From Planctomycetales bacterium (GTDB lineage Bacteria > Planctomycetota > Planctomycetia > Pirellulales > Lacipirellulaceae): DNA of 40,072 bases. Positions 1 through 8,829 of the stretch are shown in pieces (position 1 is the stretch's first letter; each line of letters begins with the position of its first letter). The stretch covers positions 1 to 40,072 of the forward strand of contig JAGQOU010000038.1 in NCBI GenBank assembly GCA_020427145.1, written 5' to 3'. The position numbers were made by a program, and so were the translations under genes. The notes under the pieces were generated by a model. The model was not told the origin of the DNA. It did not search any database and saw only the letters and a list, made by a program, of their open reading frames with translations.

Positions 1-1063
1 GGAGCGGCGTTTCCAGCATGCGGATATCGAGGTCGGTCAGCCGCGGCTTCTCCTTAAATTCCTTTTGCGGGACGAACCGCTCCAGGCCCCTCACGATCAT
101 CGGCGCCAGCGGCAGAAACAGCAGCGTATTCGCCACGTTAAACACGGTGTGCGTGGCCGCGATGGCCGCGGTGGTGCCGGGATAGGTGGCGCTGCCGCCA
201 ATCAAGACCTCCTTGGTCACGTCGGCGTCAATCAGCCACTGGATGAATTCGATATATGGGAAGAAAATTGCCGTGATCCACGCGACGCCAATCATGTTGA
301 AGATCACGTGAAAGTAGGCCGCCCGACGCGCGTTGGTCGCCGCTCCGAAGGAAGCCAGCAAGGCGGTGATGGTGGTCCCGATGTTCTCGCCGAGCACCAG
401 CGCCGCCGCGGTCGGAAAGTTGATAACGCCCTGTGACGCGAGCGAGATGGTAATGCCCAGCGTGGCCGACGACGATTGCACGAGCGTTGTCAGCAGGCAG
501 CCGACAAACGCACAGCGCAACACGCCAAAGTAGCTGTCGGCTTGAAATCTCTGAAACCACGTTTCAAACTCGGGCGTGTCCTTGATGATTGCGCAAGCGT
601 CTTTCATCACCTCCAGCCCGAAGAAGACCATGCCGACGCCCATCAGCGCCAGCGCCCAGTAGCGGCGTCGCTCGTGTTTGGAAAACAGATAGAGCATCGC
701 CGAGGAGCCCAACAGCGGCAGGCCGTATTTGCCGATCTTGAGCACGAGAATCCACCCGGTGATCGTCGTGCCGATGTTGGCGCCCATAATGACGCCGACC
801 GCTTGCGCCAACGACATCACGCCGGAGTTGACGAACCCGACGACCATCACCGTCGTGATGGAACTCGACTGGACGATGCAGGTCACCAGCGTGCCGACCA
901 AGGCGGCCATGTAGCGGTTGTTGGTCACGGCGCCGATCATGCGGCGCATACTTGCGCCGGCCACGGCCTGCATGCCGTCCGACATGGACTTCATGCCGAG
1001 CAAAAAGATTCCCAATCCGCCAATGATTTCGCAGAAGAGTTGAAAGAGAGACGCTAAATTCAC
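1..1063 (-). CDS. Na/Pi cotransporter family protein (partial, C-terminus outside the window)
   Basis: This is a polytopic inner-membrane protein of the Na+/phosphate cotransporter (NptA/PNaS) family, expected to import phosphate with sodium. The visible 354 residues carry the duplicated family signature: QSSS at about residues 65-68 followed by GANIGTT at 94-100, and a second QSSS at 196-199 followed by GENIGTT at 225-231. Several hydrophobic segments surround these motifs. The start is a GTG at 1063. An in-frame stop (TAG on the minus strand, 1081-1079) lies only five codons upstream, so no earlier ATG or GTG exists, although no strong Shine-Dalgarno is visible. The coding frame runs off the left edge just after the transmembrane region, at the sequence RLTDLDIRML, where family members often continue into a PhoU-like cytoplasmic domain. 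The family call is secure. The ion specificity is inferred from the family. Confidence 0.93.
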   Translation of the reverse strand, partial: MNLASLFQLFCEIIGGLGIFLLGMKSMSDGMQAVAGASMRRMIGAVTNNRYMAALVGTLVTCIVQSSSITTVMVVGFVNSGVMSLAQAVGVIMGANIGTTITGWILVLKIGKYGLPLLGSSAMLYLFSKHERRRYWALALMGVGMVFFGLEVMKDACAIIKDTPEFETWFQRFQADSYFGVLRCAFVGCLLTTLVQSSSATLGITISLASQGVINFPTAAALVLGENIGTTITALLASFGAATNARRAAYFHVIFNMIGVAWITAIFFPYIEFIQWLIDADVTKEVLIGGSATYPGTTAAIAATHTVFNVANTLLFLPLAPMIVRGLERFVPQKEFKEKPRLTDLDIRMLETPL

Positions 1064-1220
1064 TGAGAGGTCCGCGAACTAAGGTGGCCTGCGTATTAAG
1101 ATTATGTTAAGAAATCATAAATGCTGGCGCCTCCCGCGCATACCGGGCGCCGGTTCGGCGCTCTCGAAAACGCCTCCCTGGCCTCTCCCCGACTTCACCT
1201 CCCCGTCACCGTCTTAAACC

Positions 1221-1544
1221 ATGTCGACACGGACGTTCCAACCCGGCGACTGGGTGATTTATCGCCTGCAAAAGGTGAGCGCCAGCCCCGGTCCGCGCGC
1301 CCAGGATGTCGTTCCCGCCGCCCACGGCGAAGAATATAGCTACCTGGTCGACAAGTTCTGGGTGGTGGACGAGGTGCTGGGAGACGGAAAGCTCCGCCTG
1401 CGGACCCGGCGCGGCAAGACCCACGTCGTCGCCCCCACCGATCGCCGTCTTCGCCGCCCCCGCTGGTGGGAGAAATGGCTGCTGGCAGGTCGGTTTCAAG
1501 CGGTGGAGTCGGGCCCCGAGAACGACGCAAACGTTGCCAATTGA
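1221..1544 (+). CDS. Conserved-looking hypothetical protein, 107 aa
   Basis: This is a small soluble protein that I do not assign to a named family. It begins MSTRTFQPGDWVIYRLQKVS and contains a Trp/Tyr-rich core (YSYLVDKFWVVDEVL) followed by a basic stretch (RLRTRRGKTH). The pattern of PGDWVIY, KFWVVDEV and KLRLRTRRGK suggests a compact beta-rich fold, comparable to the small SH3-like barrel domains found in translation and transcription proteins, but that is only a visual impression. There is no signal peptide or membrane segment. It lies about 130 bp upstream of the heptosyltransferase on the same strand. The start ATG at 1221 has no obvious ribosome binding site. Codon use matches its neighbours, and the frame is cleanly protein-like, so it is probably real. 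Confidence 0.7.
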   Translation: MSTRTFQPGDWVIYRLQKVSASPGPRAQDVVPAAHGEEYSYLVDKFWVVDEVLGDGKLRLRTRRGKTHVVAPTDRRLRRPRWWEKWLLAGRFQAVESGPENDANVAN

Positions 1545-1675
1545 GCCCTTCGAGCGACTCCGGTTGTTGCTATCGGGCCGGTCCGTTATAGTCCCGGCCG
1601 TCAAAACAGGGTGGTTTGGCAGTCGTCGGCCGCCGCCAACTTGCTCCTCACTCCTCTACCCCCCCGGCGGCACGG

Positions 1676-2746
1676 ATGCGGCTCGGCGTTTTTCTCCCGA
1701 ATTGGATCGGCGACGTGGTCATGGCCACGCCCGCGCTGCGGTCGCTACGGCGACTCGCTGGTGATGATGGCGCACTGGTGGGAGTGATGCGACCTTATGT
1801 GTCCGAAGTCCTCGCCGGACAAGTCGCGATCGATCAGGTCGTGCTGTCTGGAAAGAACCGTCGCGACGCGAAGACCGGATCGCGGGCGGTCGTCGCCCAG
1901 CTGCGCGAGGCGCAACTCGACGGCATCGTCCTGCTCACCAACTCGCTGCGAACGGCTTGGCTAGCGTGGCGAAGCGGCGCGCCGGAGCGAATCGGTTTCG
2001 TTCGCGATTGGCGCGGGCCCCTGCTCACCACGAGGTTGTACGAGCCGCGCCGCCGCCGGCGCCTGGCGCCATTGCCGACCATCGACTCGTATCTTAACGT
2101 GGCCTACGCGGCGGGCGGTCCCTGGGAATCGCCGCGGTTGGAGTTGGCCACGACGCCCGCCGACGAAGCCGCCGCCGACGCGGTGTGGAACGAGCTCAAC
2201 TTGCCCGGCGGCGAGCGAGTTGTTGTGTTCAATACCGGCGGCGCATTTGGCTCCGTCAAGAGTTGGCCGGCCGCGCATTTCGCGCAGCTAGCGCGGCGGG
2301 TTGTCGCCGACCACGATCTCCACGTACTGGTCAACTGCGGTCCTGCTGAGCGCGACGTGGCTCGCGAGATTGTTGAACTGTCCGCCGACCCGCGCGTGGC
2401 AAGCCTGGCGGATTTCGACGTGCCGCTGGGGCTCAGCAAGGCGGTCATCAAGCGCTCTCGGCTGCTGGTCACGACCGACAGCGGGCCGCGATTCTTCGGC
2501 ATTGCATTCGGCAAACCGGTGGTCACGCTGTTTGGCCCCACTGGCCCCGCCCTGACTGCGACGCACACTCTGTTGGAGCAGTGCCTCACGTTGCAGCTGG
2601 ACTGCCAGCCCTGTATGGCGCGAACCTGCCCGCTAGGACACCATCGTTGCATGCAAGACCTGGGCGTCGACAGAGTCGCCGCCGCGGTGCGACAGGCATT
2701 GGACGTCCCCGTATCGCATTCAGTTCTTCCCCGACAGGTCGCCTGA
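1676..2746 (+). CDS. waaF: Lipopolysaccharide heptosyltransferase II-like, glycosyltransferase family 9
   Basis: GT9 enzymes transfer ADP-heptose onto the inner core of lipopolysaccharide at the cytoplasmic face of the inner membrane. The protein is 356 residues from the ATG at 1676. That start places the diagnostic N-terminal motif LPNWIGDVVMATPALR at residues 6-21, as is usual for WaaF; an earlier in-frame start at 1616 would add an unlikely extension. The donor-binding half has VVFNTGGAFGSVKSWP and LLVTTDSGPRFFGIAFGKPVV, the latter being the classic nucleotide-sugar loop followed by TLFGPT. The C-terminal Cys-rich tail (DCQPCMARTCPLGHHRC) matches GT9 proteins of planctomycetes as I know them. 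The next gene starts two bases after the stop, so the two glycosyltransferases are probably one operon. The sugar specificity is inferred. Confidence 0.9.
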   Translation: MRLGVFLPNWIGDVVMATPALRSLRRLAGDDGALVGVMRPYVSEVLAGQVAIDQVVLSGKNRRDAKTGSRAVVAQLREAQLDGIVLLTNSLRTAWLAWRSGAPERIGFVRDWRGPLLTTRLYEPRRRRRLAPLPTIDSYLNVAYAAGGPWESPRLELATTPADEAAADAVWNELNLPGGERVVVFNTGGAFGSVKSWPAAHFAQLARRVVADHDLHVLVNCGPAERDVAREIVELSADPRVASLADFDVPLGLSKAVIKRSRLLVTTDSGPRFFGIAFGKPVVTLFGPTGPALTATHTLLEQCLTLQLDCQPCMARTCPLGHHRCMQDLGVDRVAAAVRQALDVPVSHSVLPRQVA

Positions 2747-2748
2747 AT

Positions 2749-3558
2749 ATGGACAACGCCGCCCACAGCTTTCAAATCGTCGGCAGCGACAGCGACAGCG
2801 ACGGCCGCTGCCCCGCGGCGGACCGCACTGAGCGGTTTGACGGCCGTCCCCGCCCAACGCACATTCCCATGCAGATTCACCAGGCGTGGGACACGCTGCC
2901 CCCGCCGCGTCGGTGGGCGCACACGATGGCCAGCGTGCGCCGCTGGCATCCTGACTGGCAGTACAAGCTGTGGAACCGCGACGAGTCGCTCGCGTATATC
3001 CGCGAGCGACACCCCGACCTCTACCCGTCGTTCGCCGCCTACAACCGCCAAATCATGCGCTGCGACGTGATGCGGTACGCGTTGATGTACGACCAGGGCG
3101 GCATGTACTGCGACCTCGATTACGAGTTCATCCGCCCCTACGACTACGGCGACGCGCAACTCGTGCTGGGCTATGAGATGGATCTCGCCTGGGGCGATCC
3201 GCTGGAGCAGGTGGCCAGTTACTTCTTCGCTTCGGCGCCCGGCCATCCCCTGTGGCGCGACATTCTCGATGAGTTGATCGCCCGCCCGCCCCACACCGAA
3301 ACCTACCGCGAGGTCGTCAACGCCACCGGCCCGGGACTGCTGACCCGCGTCTTTACGGCCAACTGCCACAGGTACGAAGGGGCCGTCCTGGAACCCCGGC
3401 TCGTGTTCAGCCCCTACCGCATCCGCGGTTCTCGCGAGAAGGCCACCCTGCTCAACAACGGCCAAACCGTCGGCATCCACCACGCCAGCGGCAGCTGGAA
3501 AGAACGGTGGACGGCCACCTATTTCAAGGCCAAGCTGGCCAAGCGACGAACTGAGTAG
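2749..3558 (+). CDS. DXD-containing glycosyltransferase (Gly_transf_sug / OCH1-like)
   Basis: This 269-residue enzyme belongs to the glycosyltransferases with a DXD sugar-binding motif, relatives of alpha-1,6-mannosyltransferase Och1 and capsular polysaccharide transferases. The visible signatures are IPMQIHQAWD near residue 40, the region HPDWQYKLWNRDES, and the metal and nucleotide-sugar site RCDVMRYALMYDQGGMYCDLDYE, whose DLDYE is the DXD motif. The C-terminal HHASGSW is also typical. There is no signal peptide. The start is the ATG at 2749, two bases after the stop of the heptosyltransferase, which implies cotranscription and a shared role in building a surface glycan. The same frame is open further upstream, but that part overlaps the heptosyltransferase and is not protein-like. 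The substrate is not predictable. Confidence 0.88.
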   Translation: MDNAAHSFQIVGSDSDSDGRCPAADRTERFDGRPRPTHIPMQIHQAWDTLPPPRRWAHTMASVRRWHPDWQYKLWNRDESLAYIRERHPDLYPSFAAYNRQIMRCDVMRYALMYDQGGMYCDLDYEFIRPYDYGDAQLVLGYEMDLAWGDPLEQVASYFFASAPGHPLWRDILDELIARPPHTETYREVVNATGPGLLTRVFTANCHRYEGAVLEPRLVFSPYRIRGSREKATLLNNGQTVGIHHASGSWKERWTATYFKAKLAKRRTE

Positions 3559-3822
3559 CCTGTACGATCGTTACAATCGATCCCACCGTCGGGGCTACGA
3601 CGACTTCGGTAATTGTCGTTTGCGAAAGTGTCCGCTTCACGAGCCTAGCCGCTCGTTCGAATCGTGCAACGCGTTGCAAACGTTCTGTCAAGGCGTGCCT
3701 CGTTCATTTTTGTGGACCCCCTGGACCCGCGCAGTTAGTATCAAGGAATCCGCCGGCTGTCAGATTGAGTTGGCAGATGTTGGCTCGCTTTCCTCGGCCC
3801 CGCAAATCAGAGTGTTTCCTAT

Positions 3823-4821
3823 ATGATGGTCCGTCCTGGCAAGTCGTCCACACCTATTCCGCCGATCGCATTGCGTGTCATAGCGGCTCTCGGAGTTCTC
3901 GCCTCTTTATGGATATCGCCGCGCACTTCATTCGGCACTGTTGTTCGCTTTCAGACAAACGTCGGGAATATTGACGTTCGTCTTTATGACGCTGCGACGC
4001 CGCTAAGCGTGGCCAATTTTCTTAACTACGTAACGACGGATCGCTACGACGGCACCTTTATTCATCGAGTCCCCCAAAAAATGCTCCCTGACCAAAGCAC
4101 GGTTACGTCCGATTTCGTAGTGCAAGGCGGGGGCTTTCTGCTAAACAATTCGATTTTTGCCGCGGAAGGTATCGTGACCGACGATCCCGTGATGAATGAA
4201 CCCGGCATCTCGAATCTGCGTGGCACCATCTCCTACGCAAAAGGCGCGGACCCCAATAGTGCGACCAGTCAGTGGTTCTTCAATATCAGTGACAACATCT
4301 TCCTTGATTCACCGGACAAAGGGGCTTTCACGGCGTTCGGTCGCGTAGTTCGGAACACGATGAATGTCGTTGACCTTATTAATGATCTACCCACAGTCAA
4401 TGCATCTGCTGCAGAAACGCCACTAACCGCCGAGGACTTCGACGAAGTCCCCGTTCTCGACCTCGCACAAGTGATAAATCAGAACGATATTACAAGCGCC
4501 GATGCAGTGATGATCCTGAATATCTACGTGCGCAACACGCCGCCCGGAGACTACAATTTCAATGGCGTTGTGACTGCGCTCGATCTTCCGATTTGGGAAG
4601 CCGATTTTGGTTCCCATTTGAAGGCGGATGCCGACGGCAATGGCAATGGCGTCGTCGATGGCAAGGACTTCTTGCTCTGGCAGAGAAACTTCGACCCCAA
4701 CTCCGGATTCCCGGTATCGACCGTCCCTGAGCCGCATTCAATCGGCCTCAGCGCTTTTGCGATTCTCTTGACGGCCGCACTCCGTCGCTGCTGGCGAGCG
4801 ATTCAATTGAACGCTATTTGA
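3823..4821 (+). CDS. Exported cyclophilin-type peptidyl-prolyl isomerase with dockerin repeats and PEP-CTERM tail
   Basis: The 332-residue protein starts with a basic segment and a hydrophobic signal (about 14-38). A cyclophilin domain follows: VANFLNYV, TFIHRVP (the catalytic Phe/Arg region), FVVQGGGF, SQWFFN and AFGRVV. It is expected to catalyse proline isomerisation outside the cytoplasm. Residues 241-290 hold two calcium-binding dockerin-like repeats, GDYNFNGVVTALDLPIWEADF and a second ending VVDGKDFLLWQRNF. The tail has VPEP (301-304), a hydrophobic segment and an Arg-rich end (RRCWR), which is a PEP-CTERM sorting signal. Two ATG codons stand in tandem at 3823 and 3826 and there is no clear ribosome binding site. 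The gene sits alone, 264 bp after the glycosyltransferase. It shares its tail architecture with the gene at 8830. Confidence 0.92.
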   Translation: MMVRPGKSSTPIPPIALRVIAALGVLASLWISPRTSFGTVVRFQTNVGNIDVRLYDAATPLSVANFLNYVTTDRYDGTFIHRVPQKMLPDQSTVTSDFVVQGGGFLLNNSIFAAEGIVTDDPVMNEPGISNLRGTISYAKGADPNSATSQWFFNISDNIFLDSPDKGAFTAFGRVVRNTMNVVDLINDLPTVNASAAETPLTAEDFDEVPVLDLAQVINQNDITSADAVMILNIYVRNTPPGDYNFNGVVTALDLPIWEADFGSHLKADADGNGNGVVDGKDFLLWQRNFDPNSGFPVSTVPEPHSIGLSAFAILLTAALRRCWRAIQLNAI

Positions 4822-4915
4822 GCTGACGGTCGTGCATCCCAGTCGGAATGGGATTCGACGCCGGCTCTTTGGATTGATATGCAATTCGTGGAGTGGTGGA
4901 GAAATTGGCAGCCAT

Positions 4916-6300
4916 TCACGGATTATGTTGCAGCAGGTTGGGAATCGGTCGGGATTGTAGGAGGGCGAGCACGGATTCTTCCAGGACTCGAAGGCAGAGC
5001 GTCCTTGTTGGGCGCACGTTGCCAGGACGTCCCAGATGGTGTCGCACCAGCGGTGGAACGCATCGCCGCGGGGCCCTTGCATCAGCTTGCGGTTCTGTGC
5101 CGCGCGACGGTATCGCTGCTCCATCGCGTTGTTCGTTGGCGTGACGTCGACGAATTCCAGAACTGTGGAATATTCGGCGCTGTGAGCGCAAATTCGCTTT
5201 GCGACATCTAGGGCGTCGCTCCGCTGCGGCGGGCGGCTTCCAACACCGCGCGGCGGGCCCGATCGGCGACGCATTGCCAGTTCTCGGCCAACATCCTTTC
5301 ACGCTGACACCAAGAGCAAAACAACTGCTTGATTGGGGCCAGCAGTCGTTCGCCCCATCGCTGCGTGACGGGTTCGGAGAGCGTCGCGCGATACTTCGCG
5401 TCGCGAATGAGATGCGTCCAAAAGAATTGCACCACGGCCAGCGTTTCGCCGAGGAACTTGCTTCGAGTGCGGCGGCAATCGCAGTGGACGACGCCGTAAA
5501 ACGCCTCTCCCAAAAACTCAAAGAGCACTTCCGAATTGCAGACCGCGTCAATGCGATACCAGGTCAAGCCGTGCGGGCCAGGCGCATGAAAACCCCACGC
5601 CCACGGACTGCGAACGAACTCGGGATGGCCCGTCTCATCAACGTTTATCCGGCTCTGCCGCGGCAGCGCCGGCCGCCCCTGCTCGTAGGCCGGGGCCAAC
5701 GCCGCGCTCGCATTTTTCGGACGATGTTCGCCAGTGTGCCTGTGCTGCACGGCAGTTTCAGCACGTCGCGAAAAATTCGCTGCAACAGCGCGTGCGACGT
5801 GTAGCTCGCGCCTTATTAGTAGGCCCGCGGGGCCGTCAGACGCGTGCCGACGAGGCTGCGTTGCACGACCTTGCTCGGCAGCGGCGCGGCCACGAACCGG
5901 CCGCTCTCGACGTTCCAGGACAACCGCGCGCGTTGTTTGACGTCGAACAGCTTGTCGCACGGGTCCGGTTCTTGCACCGCGCGAAACGCGTCGCGCATGG
6001 ACTGCGACCACTCGCAGATCCAGACGCGGTAAACATGTGCGCCGGAAACGGCGGTCGGACCCGCCGCGGATGGTCCGGCTGTCGGCCGACGCGACCGCCC
6101 CGGCTTCCCGCTCGAAGCCGGCAGCAGCCTCGACAACGTGGAAGAACCCTCTTGCGGGCCGCGACCAATTGTCCACCCAATTCGGCGATCTAGCCCAGCA
6201 CCACCGCCAACTGGCGCTCCAACTCCGCCAGCCGAAGCTCCAGACGCTCGCAATTCCGACACCTTATTGGACGCGTCCCAATCCCCGACAAACTAACCCG
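4916..6300 (-). pseudogene. Degraded IS66-family transposase
   Basis: All parts of an IS66-type DDE transposase can be read on the minus strand, but spread over different frames. In order from about 6290 down: a leucine-rich coiled coil (RLAELERQLAVVLG) ending in an in-frame TAG near 6193; a Ser/Pro-rich segment (SSTLSRLLPASSGKPGRSRR); a zinc-domain-like remnant; APLPSKVVQRSLVGTRLTA ending at a stop near 5817; HALLQRIFRDVLKLPCSTG; the catalytic core with INVDETGHPE and later VVHCDCRR and HLIRDAKYRATL; and TNNAMEQRYRRAAQNRKL, which carries the third catalytic acid. The C-terminus LEESVLALLQS ends at the stop at 4916 in yet another frame. At least three frameshifts and two stops make it inactive. 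The boundaries are approximate, and I could not identify terminal inverted repeats. Confidence 0.88.
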
Positions 6301-6559
6301 TCAACGCCAAATTCAGTTCCGGAATCCGTGAACGGCTACCAGAGAAAATGCATGAGCAATTGAAGCTGCGCAGAGGAATAGACAACATCTCGGCTCTCCA
6401 CCCAAACACCGAATCGCACGCAGCGCAGGGGCCCGCCGGCAACATTAAATCTGCCGGCCGTCCTGGCAGCGAATGAGTGTACCCAGGAAGGATTTTAGCG
6501 GGTTGCGTACCGGCCTGCTGGTGGCGATAATGCCGCAATCCGTTACAGAGTAACAACTT

Positions 6560-6643
6560 GCCGGAGTGGCGGAATTGGCAGACGCGCTGGATTCAAAATC
6601 CAGTGACCGCAAGGTCGTGGGGGTTCAAGTCCCCCCTCCGGTA
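6560..6643 (+). tRNA. tRNA-Leu (anticodon CAA)
   Basis: A complete class II tRNA cloverleaf is visible. The acceptor stem GCCGGAG pairs with CTCCGGT (6636-6642, with a G-U first pair), followed by discriminator A at 6643. The anticodon stem CTGGA/TCCAG encloses the loop TTCAAAA, giving anticodon CAA, which reads UUG leucine codons. A long variable arm (GACCGCAAGGTC) and the T arm with GGTTCAAGTCC follow. The 3' CCA is not encoded. A terminator hairpin lies 40 bp downstream, and a tyrosine recombinase gene follows, which is a common arrangement at integration sites. Confidence 0.96.
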
Positions 6644-6684
6644 CTCTTATCTGACAAGGACTTACGTCAATCGACGCCAAGTCC

Positions 6685-6718
6685 GCCCCCCTGCGAATCT
6701 TGGAACAGGGGGCGTTTT
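6685..6718 (+). terminator. Intrinsic terminator downstream of tRNA-Leu
   Basis: A GC-rich hairpin forms between GCCCCCCTG (6685-6693 region) and CAGGGGGC (6706-6713), with a loop of about 12 nt, followed by GTTTT at 6714-6718. It is positioned to end the tRNA-Leu transcript and to insulate the recombinase gene behind it. Confidence 0.7.
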
Positions 6719-6804
6719 GGGGGCGCTGTGGGGTTCACAGGGTGGTCGTATTGCTGTTCTCGCTGGGTTGAGGCCCTTAGGCTCAACTCCCAGGAGAACC
6801 CAAG

Positions 6805-8064
6805 ATGGCCTGGCTCGAACGAACCGCGACCGGACTATTTCACGTCGGCTTCCGCTACGGCGGATTGAAGTACAAAAAGTCTCTTCGGACCAGCGATTAG
6901 CGTACGGCAGACGCTCGCGCCCATCGAGTGAACGAGAACCTTCGGTTGGTGGAGAGCGGGCGATTGACGCCGCCTGATGACGCCGATATTGGCGCGTTCC
7001 TCCTCTCGGATGGAAAGCTGAATGCGGCCACGCCGACGACGCCGCGGCGCAAGCTCCGCACGCTCGGCCAGCTCTCGACCGCCTTCGTGGCGTCGATTCC
7101 GCCAGGGGCGTTGGAAACGAGCACGATCCAAGGAATGCAGACGCACCTCAGACATCTGCGTCGCGTCTTGGGGGCCTCCTTTGCGTTGCCGGAGGCAGGC
7201 CTGGAAGACGTTCAGGGGTACGTCGACCAACGCAGCCAAGACAAGGGCGTCCGGGGCAGGAGTCTCAGCTCGGCGACCATCAAGAAGGAGCTCACCACGT
7301 TGCGAACGCTCTGGAACTGGGCCCAAGACGCAGGTCACCTGACGGGACGGCTGCCGCTCAAGGGGCTGCGTTATCCCAAGCGGACGGAAAAGCCGCCGTT
7401 TCAAACGCTCGGTGAGATCGAACGTCGCCAGGCGCGAGGCGTCCTGACGGAGGACGAAGTGAACGACATCTGGTCGGCCCTGTTTCTGACGGCCGCGGAA
7501 GTTTCTGAACTGCTCGCGCATGTTCGTCAGACGGCGCAACGCGAGTTCCTTTACCCGATGTTCGTTTTCGCCGCCCACACGGGAGCGCGACGCAGCGAAA
7601 TCTTGCGGTCCGAGTGGGACGACGTGGATTTCGCGCTCGGCAACGTCACGATCCGCGAGAAGAAACGCGTCCGCGGCGTCTTGACGACAAGGTCGGTGCC
7701 GATGTCGCCGTTGCTGAGGCGGGTGCTCCGCGACTACCTGCCGGCTCACCCCGGCGGCCGCTACACGTTCGCGATTCCGCCCGGATTGCCGCGATCCAAG
7801 AGCAAAGCCGGCGCACCCACGCGTTTGACGGTCGATCAAGCGCACGATCACTTCAAGCGGGCGGTGGCCGGAACCAAATGGTCGAAGGCGCGCGGCTGGC
7901 ACGTCTTCCGGCATTCGTTCTGCTCAAACTGCGCGGCCGCGGGGATCGATCAGCGCGTCATCAACGGCTGGGTCGGACATCAATCCGAAGAGATGGTCAA
8001 ACGCTATCGGCATTTGATTCCGGATCAGCAACAGCAAGCGATCGCAGCGGTCTTCTCTTGTTGA
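6805..8064 (+). pseudogene. Tyrosine recombinase/integrase interrupted by an in-frame amber codon
   Basis: The gene starts at ATG 6805 with a good ribosome binding site (AGGAG at 6792-6796, 8 nt spacing). Its N-terminus reads MAWLERTATGLFHVGFRYGG then LKYKKSLRTSD, typical of planctomycete integrases. A TAG at 6898-6900 (codon 32) interrupts it, and the same frame then continues with RTADARAHRVNENLRLVESG. Everything downstream is intact: the core-binding domain, then catalytic HTGARRSEILRSEW (Arg I), the beta-hairpin REKKRV (Lys), HVFRHSF (HxxR), and GWVGHQSEEMVKRYRHL (His and nucleophile Tyr). A restart at GTG 6928 would give 378 residues lacking the first part of the arm-binding region, against 419 codons in the original frame. 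It follows tRNA-Leu by 160 bp. An inverted repeat, GTTGAG/CTCAAC, sits just upstream of the ribosome binding site. Confidence 0.9.
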
Positions 8065-8829
8065 CGGCCGCTGCCGTCGAATTGCCTGAATATTTCGAGC
8101 GGGTCTCGCCGTCGTTGAACGGGACTTGCCGTCAATCGCCGCAGTTTTCGTTGAGACAAACTCCGTCCCAGAGACTTCTCGAATCCTACCGCCCGACATG
8201 GTGCGGGGTTCTCAATCCCCGCCCGCGCTGCCTGTCCTCCTCGGAGGATGGAAATGCCCTGCGTGGGGCCTGTGCTGTTGAATTCGATGGTTGTGGATCA
8301 CCGGGGCGGCTTGGCGGCAGGCGAGTCGAATCTGACAATCCCGCGCTGTACCGAAACTGCCCGCCGCGCAGGCGCACGCAGAGTCGAGCGAGCCGCCATC
8401 GCCCAGAGGATTCCCGTGGCAAAGAGGCTCGGGCACAAGAGTGCCGTCAAAGTGAGGCGCCGTCGATGTTCGCGCCCGCACCTCGCCTAGCTAACGAATG
8501 GGGATCGGGACAGTGGCGATGCCTCTTGCGACGTTCTGGATCGCTCCGTCACGGGTCAAGCGGAGCCATCCTGTCAGCCGCCGATCCGCGATTCGTGGGC
8601 CCTGAATCGTTTCGATCGAATGCCCGGACGGCTTCGGCTACCGCTCACCTCCCAAGAAACGCAATTGTTGCCGTCGAATTCAGTATCGGCTATGGTGCGT
8701 AACGATTAGCCTGGAGATCGTCCGCGGCCAAGATCGACCGATGCGTCGCGCGGACTCGGCCGCGGGGGTCGTTTGCCAAACGGCACATGACGTCGAGTTG
8801 AACGTTGCTTCCTTGCGTAGAGAACGACA
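8065..8829 (+). other. 765-bp stretch without a recognisable gene
   Basis: Several short frames are open here because of the high GC content, including an 80-codon frame at 8248-8490 preceded by GGAGG, but none has a recognisable or well-structured product. It follows the broken integrase, so it may be decayed element DNA. I see no tRNA, repeat array or clear promoter. Confidence 0.5.

Noticed and set aside
2104..3483. A 459-codon open frame on the minus strand
   Set aside because: It lies opposite the heptosyltransferase and DXD glycosyltransferase genes and is explained by high GC content.
3765..3785. Possible sigma-54 promoter (GG and GC elements) upstream of the cyclophilin gene
   Set aside because: The GG-to-GC spacing is one base too short for the -24/-12 consensus.
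5199..6176. Several 100-320 codon frames across the IS66 remnant
   Set aside because: Parts of each match different pieces of one IS66 transposase, so they are fragments of a frameshifted pseudogene and not separate genes.
8248..8490. An 80-codon frame preceded by GGAGG
   Set aside because: The sequence lacks hydrophobic-core periodicity and matches nothing. The upstream purine run alone is not enough.
6835..8702. Long open frames of 359 (minus) and 362 (plus) codons over the integrase region
   Set aside because: They overlap the integrase in other frames and have shadow-like composition. The integrase frame carries all family motifs.
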